From IMG/VR virus record IMGVR_UViG_3300009788_003000, positions 1-30,094 of that record: a DNA stretch of 30,094 nucleotides. The stretch is one strand, 5' to 3'. The stretch's first letter is position 1. Each line of letters starts with the position of its first letter. The stretch comes from a virus. Shown piece by piece: positions 6,353 to 17,000 of this stretch. Made by a program: the position numbers and the translations under genes. Below the pieces are notes generated by a model. That model was not told the origin of the DNA and made no database searches. It saw only the letters and a program-made list of their open reading frames with translations.

Positions 6353-7081
6353 TTAAAATTTATTGTTTTTTCTAAAATTATCCATTGCTGGCAAATATTG
6401 AAGATTGTTTTCAACATGAAAGCCGCATACATTCTTTCCCTGTAAAGGAATGATGTGATCGACGTGAAATCCTTTTGGACAGTCCAAGTATGCCTGCTTA
6501 ATCTTAGCTAGATCTGCCCATGATGGAGTTGCCTTTAATTTTTTTGCGCGATACGCAGCACAAGCATTTTTTCGTCTTGCTAAATAAAGAAGATCAGACT
6601 TTTTACGCTGATTGTACTTTCTATTTCTTTCTTTTATTTTTTCTTTGTTCTCTAATCTGTATTTTTTAACCCTTTTTATATAGTTTTTGTTATTCTTTAA
6701 TTCATTGTGATATTTCTCAATCTTGCGAATCCTTGCTAATTTTCCTTTTTCGCTATTCTCGTATCTAGTTTGTGATGCTTTTATTTTTTCTTTATGTTTT
6801 GGATTGTTTTTTAATAAAATACGTCTTTTCCTGCCGTATTCTTTTGTGTATTCTTTGTTTTCTTTTGCCCAATTAGACAAATAGAATCTTATTCTTTCTT
6901 TATTTTTCTCTCGATATCTTCTGTTTGCTTCTATTTCTTTTGGATGTTTTCGTAATTTTCTTTTTATTTCGTTAGCGCATGGTTTACAATATGAGCCACG
7001 TCCGTGTGTTCTTCTTTTGTTTTTAATAAAATCTATTAATTGTTTATTTTTCTTACATTGCTTACATTCTTTTGTTTGCAC
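6353..7081 (-). CDS. Free-standing HNH endonuclease, leaderless GTG start
   Basis: This 242-residue, very Lys/Arg-rich protein has an N-terminal zinc-knuckle-like part (C6xxC9 and C32xxC35), a long basic middle, and a C-terminal HNH nuclease motif (FHVDHIIPLQGKNV, then HVENNLQYL) from about residue 204. Such enzymes nick or cut DNA and are often mobile homing endonucleases in phage genomes. It sits between two virion genes, nine bases before the TTG start of one and seven bases after the stop of the other. The GTG start lies exactly six bases after a TATAAT, so it probably has its own leaderless transcript. No SD is visible. It is more AT-rich than its neighbours. Confidence 0.85.
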   Translation of the reverse strand: MQTKECKQCKKNKQLIDFIKNKRRTHGRGSYCKPCANEIKRKLRKHPKEIEANRRYREKNKERIRFYLSNWAKENKEYTKEYGRKRRILLKNNPKHKEKIKASQTRYENSEKGKLARIRKIEKYHNELKNNKNYIKRVKKYRLENKEKIKERNRKYNQRKKSDLLYLARRKNACAAYRAKKLKATPSWADLAKIKQAYLDCPKGFHVDHIIPLQGKNVCGFHVENNLQYLPAMDNFRKNNKF

Positions 7082-7087
7082 ATAAAT

Positions 7088-7096
7088 ATTATACGG
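7088..7096 (-). promoter_or_regulatory. -10 element (CCGTATAAT) six bases before the HNH start codon
   Basis: The minus strand reads CCGTATAAT. The hexamer ends six bases before GTG at 7081 and overlaps the stop codon of the upstream virion gene at 7089-7091. It fits the leaderless pattern seen for other genes here. Confidence 0.6.
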
Positions 7097-9131
7097 TGAC
7101 TAACTCAGTATCTAACGGTGAGGTGGTGTATAAACTAGGAAGACTGCTCCATTTTAAATCGGGCAGTTTAATCTCAAATCTTAAAATAACACCACTTGCT
7201 GCAATGAGTCGCAAATAACTGGCAAGTAAATCTCGGGCTGGAGAAGTAGAGGTTGTAAAGACCGCAAGATCTCGTCCATCAATACGAGGAGCAACGGGTC
7301 CGAGAGTCCTTATCATCCGAATAGTTGCTCCTTCTAAATGATCTCTTTCAAATATGTGAGCTGGATCAATAATTAACGATCCATCACCAACCTTAGTTAA
7401 ATAACGAATAGGTCCCTCTTCTTCTGAGGTATTAAATTCAAAAACGAGGTGACCTTCATCGTCAAAATCGCTGACATCATCCACTAATAAGAGTGTTCTG
7501 TTCTCTCCTTGGCGGACGGTTTCCTGAATTGTTGTTGCATTTTCAGATGCAATAAACTGAGCAGCCGGATCATACAAAAAACTTCCTTTAAAGTTTTTAG
7601 ATGTTAAATCAACGAGATCAGCACCAGCCGCTACAACTTCTTGATTTGTTAATCCTGTTGGATCTGGAAAAACACCAGTTAAAGTATTGGCAACAATTGA
7701 AGTATATTGATAAAGTTCATTAAATTTTATTTCAGCCCCAACCAATCCCGATACTGGGGTAGGAGTAACACCTGTTAAAACATTGCCTGAACGTCCAGAA
7801 AAGAAAAAGAATCCTTGAACATTAGGCGCTTTTAACGCTCCTTTTGTTGGCCAATTCTGTCCATTAATTAAAGTGATTGTTGATGCTCCAATGCTTGAAA
7901 TGATTCCTTTAGCAGGTTTTCTAGAAAGTGTTGGATGAATAGTTCCATCTGTTGGATCGAATCCACTTACAGATCCAAGTAACATTGTTGTTGAAGTTGT
8001 TGAAATAACACTCGTTAATCCTTGATGAAAATGATGTCCACCAAAAAGAGTTCTTTTAACAAGTGGAGATGTAACTGGTAATATAACAATCAATTCTCTT
8101 GGACTTGTTTCAATTAAAGATGCCGGTCTAGCACTAAGAAGAATATTACCAAGATCAGGATTATAAAATGTAAAATCATCTAAATTCGTTTGAACAATGC
8201 CTGTTTCTGGTATTCCTTCCCCATTATCTATTCTAAAAAATCCAGCACCAACAAAAGTAACTTCAAATGTTCCAGTGTTTTGCGATAAAAACCCACTGTC
8301 TGATCTGATTGTAACCAAATCCCCACGCTGGACACCAGCAGCACTTAATCCAGGAAGTGGACCAGCCGTGATTGTATAAGTCATTTCAGAACCACCACCG
8401 AAACGTGTTACATCATAAGTAGCTATTCCTTGAGTTATTGGTCTGACTTGAGGAAATTGAAGTTTTACTTGAGCATCCCCACCTAAAACCTGTAAAAACC
8501 CTTGAGATCCAATTGTACGAGTTCTTATATTAAGGAACCGATCACCAGTACGAGCATCTAAAATTACTGATCCAACAATCTGTCCATTGGTTTTGTTCGA
8601 TATAACTGTAGCAAGTTCTATCGCTGTTGCTGCTCCAATAGAAGCAAAATCATCTGTATTAAATTCTATTTCGATTTCGCCATCATCGACTCTTATTTTG
8701 AGATCAAAACCATCTTCAAGAGCATAGGGTTCTGGTTGAGATGTTGTTGAATTTGCATGGGATGCAAGTGGACCATAAATAATATCAATCAATTGCAACA
8801 TGACTTTAGAAATTTGTTTTGGGGAAAGCCCTAAGATGGGAATGATCTGACGAAAGTCATCATCTAAAACACCAGTTCCCTGTCCCCTAACAACACCATA
8901 AAGACCAGCACGTCTATCTAAAAATCTTCCAGAAGCAGTAACAGAAATAAGATTATCACTTACTGCTTCAATTTGAGATTGAATATAACCATCTCCAGTA
9001 GCAAGAGCTTCCATTAATGCTTTTAAAAATACAGTCCCTTTAATACCATATCTTTTCGGCCATTTTGAAGTAAGTAGTTCAAATGCTTCATCAATTCTTT
9101 GTTGTTCTGATGATGAAATTGTTACAGCCAT
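7089..9131 (-). CDS. Virion structural protein, probable baseplate-associated
   Basis: This is a 680-residue protein. Its N-terminal 150 residues (EALATGDGYIQSQIEAVSDN, then GRFLDRRAGLYGVVRGQGTG) resemble the helical N-terminal region of baseplate J-type proteins, where a conserved LDxxA element is followed by a Gly-rich turn. The rest is beta-rich and contains YQYTS...LTGVFPDPTGL and FFSGRSGNVLTGVTPTPVSGL, related to segments in the 870- and 2016-residue proteins. The start overlaps the stop of the Nudix gene at 9131. Assignment to the baseplate is inference from position and the weak N-terminal similarity. Confidence 0.65.
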   Translation of the reverse strand: MAVTISSSEQQRIDEAFELLTSKWPKRYGIKGTVFLKALMEALATGDGYIQSQIEAVSDNLISVTASGRFLDRRAGLYGVVRGQGTGVLDDDFRQIIPILGLSPKQISKVMLQLIDIIYGPLASHANSTTSQPEPYALEDGFDLKIRVDDGEIEIEFNTDDFASIGAATAIELATVISNKTNGQIVGSVILDARTGDRFLNIRTRTIGSQGFLQVLGGDAQVKLQFPQVRPITQGIATYDVTRFGGGSEMTYTITAGPLPGLSAAGVQRGDLVTIRSDSGFLSQNTGTFEVTFVGAGFFRIDNGEGIPETGIVQTNLDDFTFYNPDLGNILLSARPASLIETSPRELIVILPVTSPLVKRTLFGGHHFHQGLTSVISTTSTTMLLGSVSGFDPTDGTIHPTLSRKPAKGIISSIGASTITLINGQNWPTKGALKAPNVQGFFFFSGRSGNVLTGVTPTPVSGLVGAEIKFNELYQYTSIVANTLTGVFPDPTGLTNQEVVAAGADLVDLTSKNFKGSFLYDPAAQFIASENATTIQETVRQGENRTLLLVDDVSDFDDEGHLVFEFNTSEEEGPIRYLTKVGDGSLIIDPAHIFERDHLEGATIRMIRTLGPVAPRIDGRDLAVFTTSTSPARDLLASYLRLIAASGVILRFEIKLPDLKWSSLPSLYTTSPLDTELVTV

Positions 9132-9892
9132 TATCCGATCCTATTCCGAAGTTTTTGAAGTTTATCTCTTACTTCAGATTTATCAAATTTATCCCCATAA
9201 GGTTTTTCATTTCCAGGCTTAAGTCCTGTATTTGGAATATAGTTTGGATTGCTTTGTGGGGCTTTTTTAATTTCTGATTTTTGTAATCCAAGAATCTTTA
9301 ATACAATATCTTGTTTATTATGAAGACTGTTTAAGACTTTTTTAGGAAGACCCTTTTCTGTATCAAACCATTCCCATTGATCCACCTCTTCATCTGGGTC
9401 GGCTTTTGAATCGGTTTTTATATTTTCATAAACAGGACATTTATAGACATGAATTAGAAGGTTTTTATCTAGAACCGGAAATGATCCTATATAATTTAAA
9501 TCATGTCCTTCAACTCCTGTTTCTTCTTTTAATTCTCTTAAAGCTGCGGCTTCATAGGTTTCACCATCTTCAACATGTCCACCAGGACAATTATATCCAC
9601 CTGAATCTTTTCTTTTACCCATCAAAAGTTTATTGCCATGCATAACCGCTATTGCCGCAATATCTTTTGGCGCTTCTTGTTGGAATAATTTATTTATAGT
9701 TGTAAGAGTTTTTGAATCTCTTTGCTTAGATGGTTCTAAATCTTCGTTTTTAGCAGCGGGTTTTAAATTACCCACAGCTCCACCGCCAACAAGTCCTGGT
9801 CCTCCAACAGAAGCGACACCATGACCGACAGAAGCAATTTTTGCTAAGTTTTCGTCAAAGTATTTTTCGGCTGTTTTACGAAGGTTATCCAT
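9131..9892 (-). CDS. Nudix hydrolase domain protein with N- and C-terminal extensions
   Basis: This 253-residue protein holds a clear Nudix box at residues 105-127: G105, E111, R119, E120, E123, E124, G126 (GGHVEDGE...RELKEETGV). Nudix enzymes hydrolyse nucleoside diphosphates linked to another group, such as oxidised nucleotides, NADH or RNA caps; the substrate cannot be told. The first 75 residues are not part of the fold and include a Gly-rich stretch (about 22-42). The last 50 residues are basic and carry two KSE motifs (LQKSEIKK, FDKSEVRDK) like those in the protein encoded two genes upstream. It lies within virion genes, so the protein may be packaged or attached to the particle. Confidence 0.85.
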   Translation of the reverse strand: MDNLRKTAEKYFDENLAKIASVGHGVASVGGPGLVGGGAVGNLKPAAKNEDLEPSKQRDSKTLTTINKLFQQEAPKDIAAIAVMHGNKLLMGKRKDSGGYNCPGGHVEDGETYEAAALRELKEETGVEGHDLNYIGSFPVLDKNLLIHVYKCPVYENIKTDSKADPDEEVDQWEWFDTEKGLPKKVLNSLHNKQDIVLKILGLQKSEIKKAPQSNPNYIPNTGLKPGNEKPYGDKFDKSEVRDKLQKLRNRIG

Positions 9893-10038
9893 TGTTCTCG
9901 CTTCACTTGGTATTGATCAGAATATTTATGCTGTGGTAAACTCATGTTCATATGAACTGAATGAGGTGGAATATTATTTTCCAATACAGAACACACTTTT
10001 TTAACGGAAGATTCATCCTTGATAGGTCCCGTTTTCAT
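9844..10038 (-). CDS. Small hypothetical protein upstream of the Nudix gene
   Basis: This is a 64-residue reading frame, polar and basic, with no recognised domain. It fills the space between the 319-residue protein gene and the Nudix gene and overlaps the Nudix start by 49 bases in another frame. A weak SD (GTAGG) stands seven bases before the ATG. The good fit between flanking genes supports it. The overlap and lack of a family match keep confidence moderate. Confidence 0.5.
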   Translation of the reverse strand: MKTGPIKDESSVKKVCSVLENNIPPHSVHMNMSLPQHKYSDQYQVKREQWITFVKQPKNTLTKT

Positions 10039-10058
10039 ATTTATACCTACTAAAACAA

Positions 10059-11018
10059 TTATCTTTTAAGAATCCGAGATGGTTTTATTTTTGTATCTTC
10101 CCAATCAATAGACTCAGATTTTTTAACATTCCGTTGATTAAAAAACTTCAATGCTTCATCACGTCTTTCTTGATGAACTAATGGCATAACTTTATGAGCA
10201 GACCAATTAGGAGATTGTTTAAGATTTTTTGAATCCTCAACATTCATATCTTTTTCTCTATCTTTCATGCCCGAATAATTCTGACCTGGCATTGGAGAAG
10301 ATTTACCAAAAGAAAGAGTTTTATCAACAGATTCAGATTTAGGAAGATTGGGTTTTTTCATTCCACGGATTTCTCCAAGAACTCTTTTATGTTCTTCTTT
10401 TTCTCCACCAACCCCCATTTGTTTCCGTCCATGAGCAGTAGATGTACCCTCTGGAGAGCTTCCCCAGTCTTTTCCATGTCCAATTTCTTTTGCTCTAGTT
10501 TCAAATATTGGTTTATGAACACCTTCAATACCAACATTCCTAGCTTTTTCAAAAGAACCTGACATATCACGCATTTTTTCAATAGATTTATCTAAATTAG
10601 ATTTTTGATAAACAGCAACTTCTTTTTTATGACCCATCTTTTCTTGAAGTTTTTCTCGTACATTTCTTGAAACAGTGGCTAAAACATTTCCTGCTTCATG
10701 ATCTGGTGTATCTCGATAGGTTCTAGCACCCATTTCTTTTTGTTTTGGGCCTCCGAGTTCAGCTTTATCAACCTTTTCCATTTCCATTTTGCAAAAACCT
10801 TCAGGATCTTTTTTTCCATCTTCACGTGCTTTATAAACACACGCCTTATACATTGCAGATTTATTTACATCTTCAGATTTCTGAACAAATGGTTTCTCTT
10901 TTTTTATTAAAGGTTCTTGAACATTATCGAATGATCCACCATCTGGCGACCATCCCTTAAAAAGATCTTCAGCTCCCTCAAAATAACTTGGAGCAGCAGT
11001 TTTTTCGACTCGTTTCAT
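10059..11018 (-). CDS. Hydrophilic Lys/Glu-rich protein with repeated KSE motifs, unknown function
   Basis: This 319-residue, strongly charged and probably disordered protein has no recognised fold. Four short related segments recur: VQKSEDVNKS (about 45-54), YQKSNLDKS (137-145), PKSESVDKT (227-235) and KKSESIDWE (299-307). The adjacent Nudix protein carries two similar KSE segments. A CxxxxR...C-type segment (CVYKAREDGKKDPEGFCKM, about 60-78) is the only Cys pair. The gene lies between the giant baseplate gene and the Nudix gene, all on one strand. The motifs could bind a common virion partner or be processing sites; I cannot tell which. Confidence 0.65.
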   Translation of the reverse strand: MKRVEKTAAPSYFEGAEDLFKGWSPDGGSFDNVQEPLIKKEKPFVQKSEDVNKSAMYKACVYKAREDGKKDPEGFCKMEMEKVDKAELGGPKQKEMGARTYRDTPDHEAGNVLATVSRNVREKLQEKMGHKKEVAVYQKSNLDKSIEKMRDMSGSFEKARNVGIEGVHKPIFETRAKEIGHGKDWGSSPEGTSTAHGRKQMGVGGEKEEHKRVLGEIRGMKKPNLPKSESVDKTLSFGKSSPMPGQNYSGMKDREKDMNVEDSKNLKQSPNWSAHKVMPLVHQERRDEALKFFNQRNVKKSESIDWEDTKIKPSRILKR

Positions 11019-11045
11019 ATTTAATCCTTTTCTTTAAACTACTTA

Positions 11046-14000
11046 TTAACTTAGCGTTACCTCGTTAGGTGTGGAACGAGCGATCGCATTATCGTTAATT
11101 GTAATACGTTCTGTAATAAGTTCTGGATCAATCAATACAACTGACTCAACACCTGCTGTTTCCTTAACAATACAGACGATATCCGAAAGGATTACATCTG
11201 CCCCTAAGCCTAAACTATTGATAAATCCTACTACGGAACTCTTAATGGTATCGCTGATTGATGCTAATGCAACACCCTCTTTAGTCTTAACCTTAATATT
11301 AAGTGTTACACGCTGAATTTGAGGCTCTCTTGCTTCAATCGCTACACCTGCCGCCCTTACTCCTGGAAAGGTTGTTGAATCAGGCTCATGTCCATCTAAT
11401 ACTCTTTGAACTCGTCGCTTTAATCCAATCCAATATTGATATCCAGAAATACCCGGAACAGGATCTGTTGCAAAACCAAGTCGGTTAGGCAAAGACATTC
11501 TTGCACCTTGGCCTTCATTTAGAAGCGATATATCATATCCAGGTTCAACAATAACTAATGCGATGTTTGTTGGATCAGATGGTGATGGAGCAATTGTTCT
11601 AATCGTTCGATAGGTTTCATATCCTTGATCAAGAATCCTAATTGAATCAGTTCCTGATACTCCTAAAGGAAATGGACCCTCTGCGACGGCGTTTGCATTG
11701 TCATAATCAACTTCAGTTGTTGATTCAATATTAGTAATTGTAAACGTTCCTTGATTGGCTGAAACAAATGGTGAACTTTCGCCAATAGAAATTTGATCAC
11801 CTGGCCTTGCAGAGTGATAAGGCATGAATATAAATGGCGCTGAAGTAGCATCCACAAATTGTTCTACTGCCTGAGTATTATCGACATCAAAATAAGTTGA
11901 GTTATCAGTTTCTCTTACTTGAAAAAAACCTTGATTAGCTGATGCAAAAAGTTGTGGAGGAGTTGTTCCAGCATAAGTTGTTCCATCACCAATCAATACC
12001 CAATCACCCGCTCTAAAGGGTGCTGATGGAATTGTTGCGGTTCCTGCGATTACTTCAAATCGAACTCGATTTCTTGAAAGTTTTCTAACTACCCAAGTAA
12101 CGGTTCCTGTATGAGTGAAACTAAATGTTGATGCTAATGCCTCACCAAATGTTAATCGTCCACCACCCGAGACCAAAGCAATCTCGGCTGTGGTTGCTGC
12201 GGATGGAGGAGTCCCAACAAAGTCTTTTCTTGCTCGTCCAGTTTGAAATAAAAAGATTTGATGACCTGGAGCAAGAAGTTCTAAGCCTGATCGGTCGATT
12301 TGGACAACGCCTTCACTGGCAGATATTGTTTGAGATGATCCTTTTAGGGATAGTATATTAACCCCCGAGGCAGTACCCCCAACAGCATTTACTTGTCCTA
12401 CAGCCCCAGGAACCTTACTAGCTACCTGTATTTTTCGTGCCCCATTGACTAAATCAATGTCTGCTGCAATTGATAATCCGCTAATTTGCTTACGATTGAA
12501 GTGGTCTGCAATGTTTTGGGGTGTCATGGGTATTAATCTAAAGACCTCCCCTATCTCTGGTACCAGGGTAAGGGGTTCTTTTAGACGTAAAGCGGGTGAT
12601 CCTGCACCCGTGCTAAAGATAAATGACTCCCCATTCTTCAATCTAACCCGTTCACTAGTATCTAATAGTTCATCAGCCGTTGATGTATCAATGATACCCG
12701 CACCAGATGACCCGGATGCATTAGCTGCACCAATAATGTCATTCACACCAGCAGTGTTATTGACTGCATCAATGATGTCTTGAGCAGTGTTTGATGCTGA
12801 ATCCAATTCAAATACACGTACACCAGTTGCTGATGACGTACTAATTGTCTCATTGACACCTGCAAGCGCACGCTTTGCTTCTATAATGATACGTGAAATG
12901 GTACCAGCAGCAGGCCCTGTGAATGTAAATGAGCTATCAACCTCAAATTCAGTCGGTGAAACAACGAGTGTAACGGTAAGAATTTGTCCTGCAACCTGGA
13001 TTCTGTCTCCAATTGCTATTGCAAACGATGGTGGAAGGCTTGATGTTAAAACAATGTGTTCAATATCGTAGTCATATCCATCCCCAATGGCAGGAATAGC
13101 CGTAACATCTACATCCGAAACACCATTTACTACTGTTACAATACCTAATACAGGGGTAATTGTTTGTATAAGGGGGTCTGTTGGGATAACTAGGGATGTA
13201 GGATCAGGGGATATACCATAAAACTTCCCTAATGAAACATCATAAGAGGTATATGTGAACGGACTAGCCCCTGCTGTAATTGCCCCCCCACCGGTAGCAT
13301 AGGCCCCTCCAGTAGGTACGGTCAAAGTAAATTGTTTAATGGCTTCACCACCTACTAATGGCGGAGTAACTGTTGGATCGGGAGTAACACCGTTAAATGT
13401 TCCTGTACCAATTGTGTAAGAGGTATAAGTAAATACGGTTGGGATGCCGCCAACTTCAATCGTTCCACCTGATGGATCAAATGTAATACCAGGCGTTCCA
13501 ACAATAGTTGTTGCAGTAAATCCAGAAACCGTATCAAGAGTATTAACTGCTGTAACTAATTTAGTAATTGAAGTTGCTGTTACACGATCACCTACACGCA
13601 TTGCCGTTGCTGGAACAGCACCAAATACAACATTATTTGGACCACTGGTAACAACTGAGTTTTGAATTGTTTCAGTTAAATGTTCATAAGTAAGTGTTAC
13701 ATCAGTTAGATTTGTAATTGTTGATATCTTCATTTGGCCTTGATTAGCCGCAGAAAAATTTGGATCATTTAAAGCAACAATATCTCCAAGTAAAACTGTT
13801 GATAGATCAACTGGAGTTACGAATTGAATTTCGTAAGTAAATTCTCCACCAACTGGACCAGTAAATGAAACCTCAACTTGTTCATTTGGACCAAGACCAA
13901 TAGATCTTTCAACATCACTAGCAAGAACAGCACTAATTAAAATATCACCTGATGCTGCATCAACACTAAAACTTGCTGCTGCTATTGTTGATGGTGTGGA

Positions 14001-17000
14001 TGGATAAAATATTCCAAATAGAACTCGGGTTCCATTGGGTCCGAATAAAACAGATGTAACTCTAATTTCTGTATCAGCAACACTAAATGGGGTATTTTCT
14101 CTTGATTTAAACCATGCTCGATAATCTTCAAATCTGTGACCTAACCATTTAGACGAAGAACCAAGAAGTTCAAGAGTGCTATCTGCTGCATCAAATGTAG
14201 TTGAAGTTGGAACCGCAGGCGCTGCAATAGTTGCTTCAACAAACATTGGTATATCAAAAGTTTTTCTAGCAGGATCATTATCAATAATAAAAACTTGATT
14301 ATCATCTTCTCCCAATTCAACCGCATCACCAGTAACAGCTTCAAGATCAGGACCAAGTCCATTTACTTGAAAAGGTTCTTCATTTCGAAGAGTTAATGTA
14401 GAAGAAGTTAATTGTTCAAGAGGCTGACGAATTAATTTGGGATGATGACCAAGATATCCCATAAATGGTCTATTATTATGTTCCGAATTAAATGGAGTTC
14501 CATTAGCATCAACATCAATAAATGGATCTGTTAAATCATTTACTGAAATAGTTATTTTTTGTGAGGGAAGACCAAACAAATCTGCGGATTCAATCGTAGC
14601 AATATGGGGATCATTTGATTCAAAGTTACCAGGATCGATTCCTAAATTAACAGCATTACCAGCAATAGCTGGAATTCCAAGAGCGCCAGATCCATCTAGT
14701 CGTAGGGTTTGAAATCGAACAACTCCAGAATCTAATACTTCGGCTTCTGCTCCTGAAACTTGAGAATTAAATGATGAAACAACGGAAGCTCCTGGAATAG
14801 CTGCTCCAACAGGAAAATTTACTTGTTGTGGAAGAGCATCAGTGGAATCGGCTCTAAAGAAAATAATTTGTTTTGTAATCGCATCTGGCGTGTCCGTTGT
14901 CGCAAGAGGTGCTGGATCATAAAGATCAACACTTGATCCATCACTAGCAACATCTCTAACTTTAAAGATTCCTCCTCTTGGAAGATTATATTGATGACAC
15001 CAATCATCAACTTGTACGGCTGAGAATTGTCCAGCAATACCAGCAATTCTTTGAATGTCAGTTGATGGTGCAGAATAGGTAAGGAGTGACGCTATTTGTG
15101 AAACAAATAAAATCTCAATATTTGCGTTAGGAACAACAACCATTTGTGCAGCCGTTCCTAAAACAGTTGAGAGATCAAAAGTTGTTTGAGCAAGACTTTC
15201 CGCAAAACCAGCAGTGTTAACTGTTCCAGCTTTTAATTCTTCTGTTGAATCAAGTCTGTCTATTAATTCGATTTGTCCTAGTAAACGATTTAGTCTGAAC
15301 TCTGGAGAGTTACCGGTTGACGTATCGTTTTCAGCAAAAAGTTTACCAACAAAACTTCCAGACAAAATCGTGAGTTCTGCTTGACTATTTCTTCCCCGAT
15401 TAGAGGTAAGGATAAAAGTACCGTCATCTCTGGCTGTAGCTGTAATCCCGATAAATTTAGCATTAAATACAACTGCAAACTCAGCAGGGCTTGCTCCTAA
15501 AATAGTTGATGATGCAGTTAATGCAGAAAAATCTGCATCAGTAATTGTTATTACTCCAGTTGAAATCCCATCAACTTCAATTTCTAAAGTTTCACTCGAA
15601 GTAAATGGGGGCCATTCAGATTGAGGAAAACTTTGAATAATGGCTTCTTGACCATTCTTTTCTAGTAATTGATCGTTTTTATAAAGTCTGATTGTGAATT
15701 GTTTTCTAAGAGGAAATCGAATAACTGTATTTGCATCATTTTCAGAAGCTGTACCTACACGAATAAAATCTGGATCATCTGAAAGAGGTGTTACAAAAAG
15801 TCTTCCATCTTTTGCTCTTGCTTCAACAGTTGTAAAAACAGTATTAATTGTTTCAGCTATTTCTTGAGCGGTTACAACACCAGGAGATCGATAGGCTGTA
15901 TTAGGAAGAGTTCTTTCTTCTGATTCACCATCAACTTCAAATAGAAGACTTTCTCCGCCATCAAGTGCAAATGGTTCTGTACCAATTGAAGCCACTTGTG
16001 CTTTAACAACTGGCCATTGTTGAAGTTGTAGGAATTGTTCTGTTCCGGCAGCACTGGAAACAATAACTTCTTCACCAACACCAGCAAATGATGGTTCAAA
16101 TCCTGTTCCATCATCAATGAAAAGAATACCTAATTGACCGGTTTCAGTTGGTTCTCGCAAAAAGGCTGATACAACCCGTTTTCCTTCATCAGGATCATTG
16201 ACTCCAATAACAGTACTAATGATAGCTCTTTGGGTTCCACGCCCAAGGTCATGAACATGATCTTTAATTCGTTGTCTTAATTCACTGTCGGTTTCAGTAT
16301 CTTGACCACCTGTAGCAGTCTCTTCATTCGTAACTAAAGCAGATGCAAATGGTGGAGATGAAAATTCACTAATCTTACCAATACCAACATTTCCATTTTC
16401 TCCTGGTTCAGTTGCAAGAGCATCAACATCTGTAACAGTATCTTCTCCATCAAAAAGAGTTTTATCTCGAAGTGTTCTAAAATTAATTGTTGCATTACCA
16501 GCAGCGGCAGGAACCGTTACAATTGTTCCAGCAGGAATAATACGATCGCCACCTTGAGCAAGAACTACCTCTTCACCAACAAGGTGGTCTTTTGTAAGTG
16601 GTGTTGAGAGAGTAAACTCCCAAAACGTACCAGTATCAACAACACTTGCATATCCAATTGATTCAGAAGTTGAAGTTCCTCGCCCCATGAAGATTGTTCC
16701 AGAAGCAGAAAATCCTGTAGCATCAACAACTTTAAGGATTGTGTCTCCAGCAGCAGGAGATACAGCACCTGCAAAAATTGTTGTCGATTGTTTTATAAAT
16801 GATGTGTCTTGAATAGTAAGAGGAACAGTTGCCGGTTCAGCACCTAATCGGGATGGGATAACACCCGATTCTTCAGCCAAGTTTTCAAGATCCACACCTT
16901 TGGATTTATCAACATCTCTTAATCTGAGAAGTTGTAACAACTTACCTTCTTGAGTGAAATCTGAAGACGCAGCAGCTTCAATCATGGTCAAAAATACTGA

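Noticed and set aside
12445-13071. Plus-strand frames of 112 and 94 residues opposite the giant baseplate gene
   Set aside because: They follow the codon pattern of the baseplate gene on the other strand and have no start signals.
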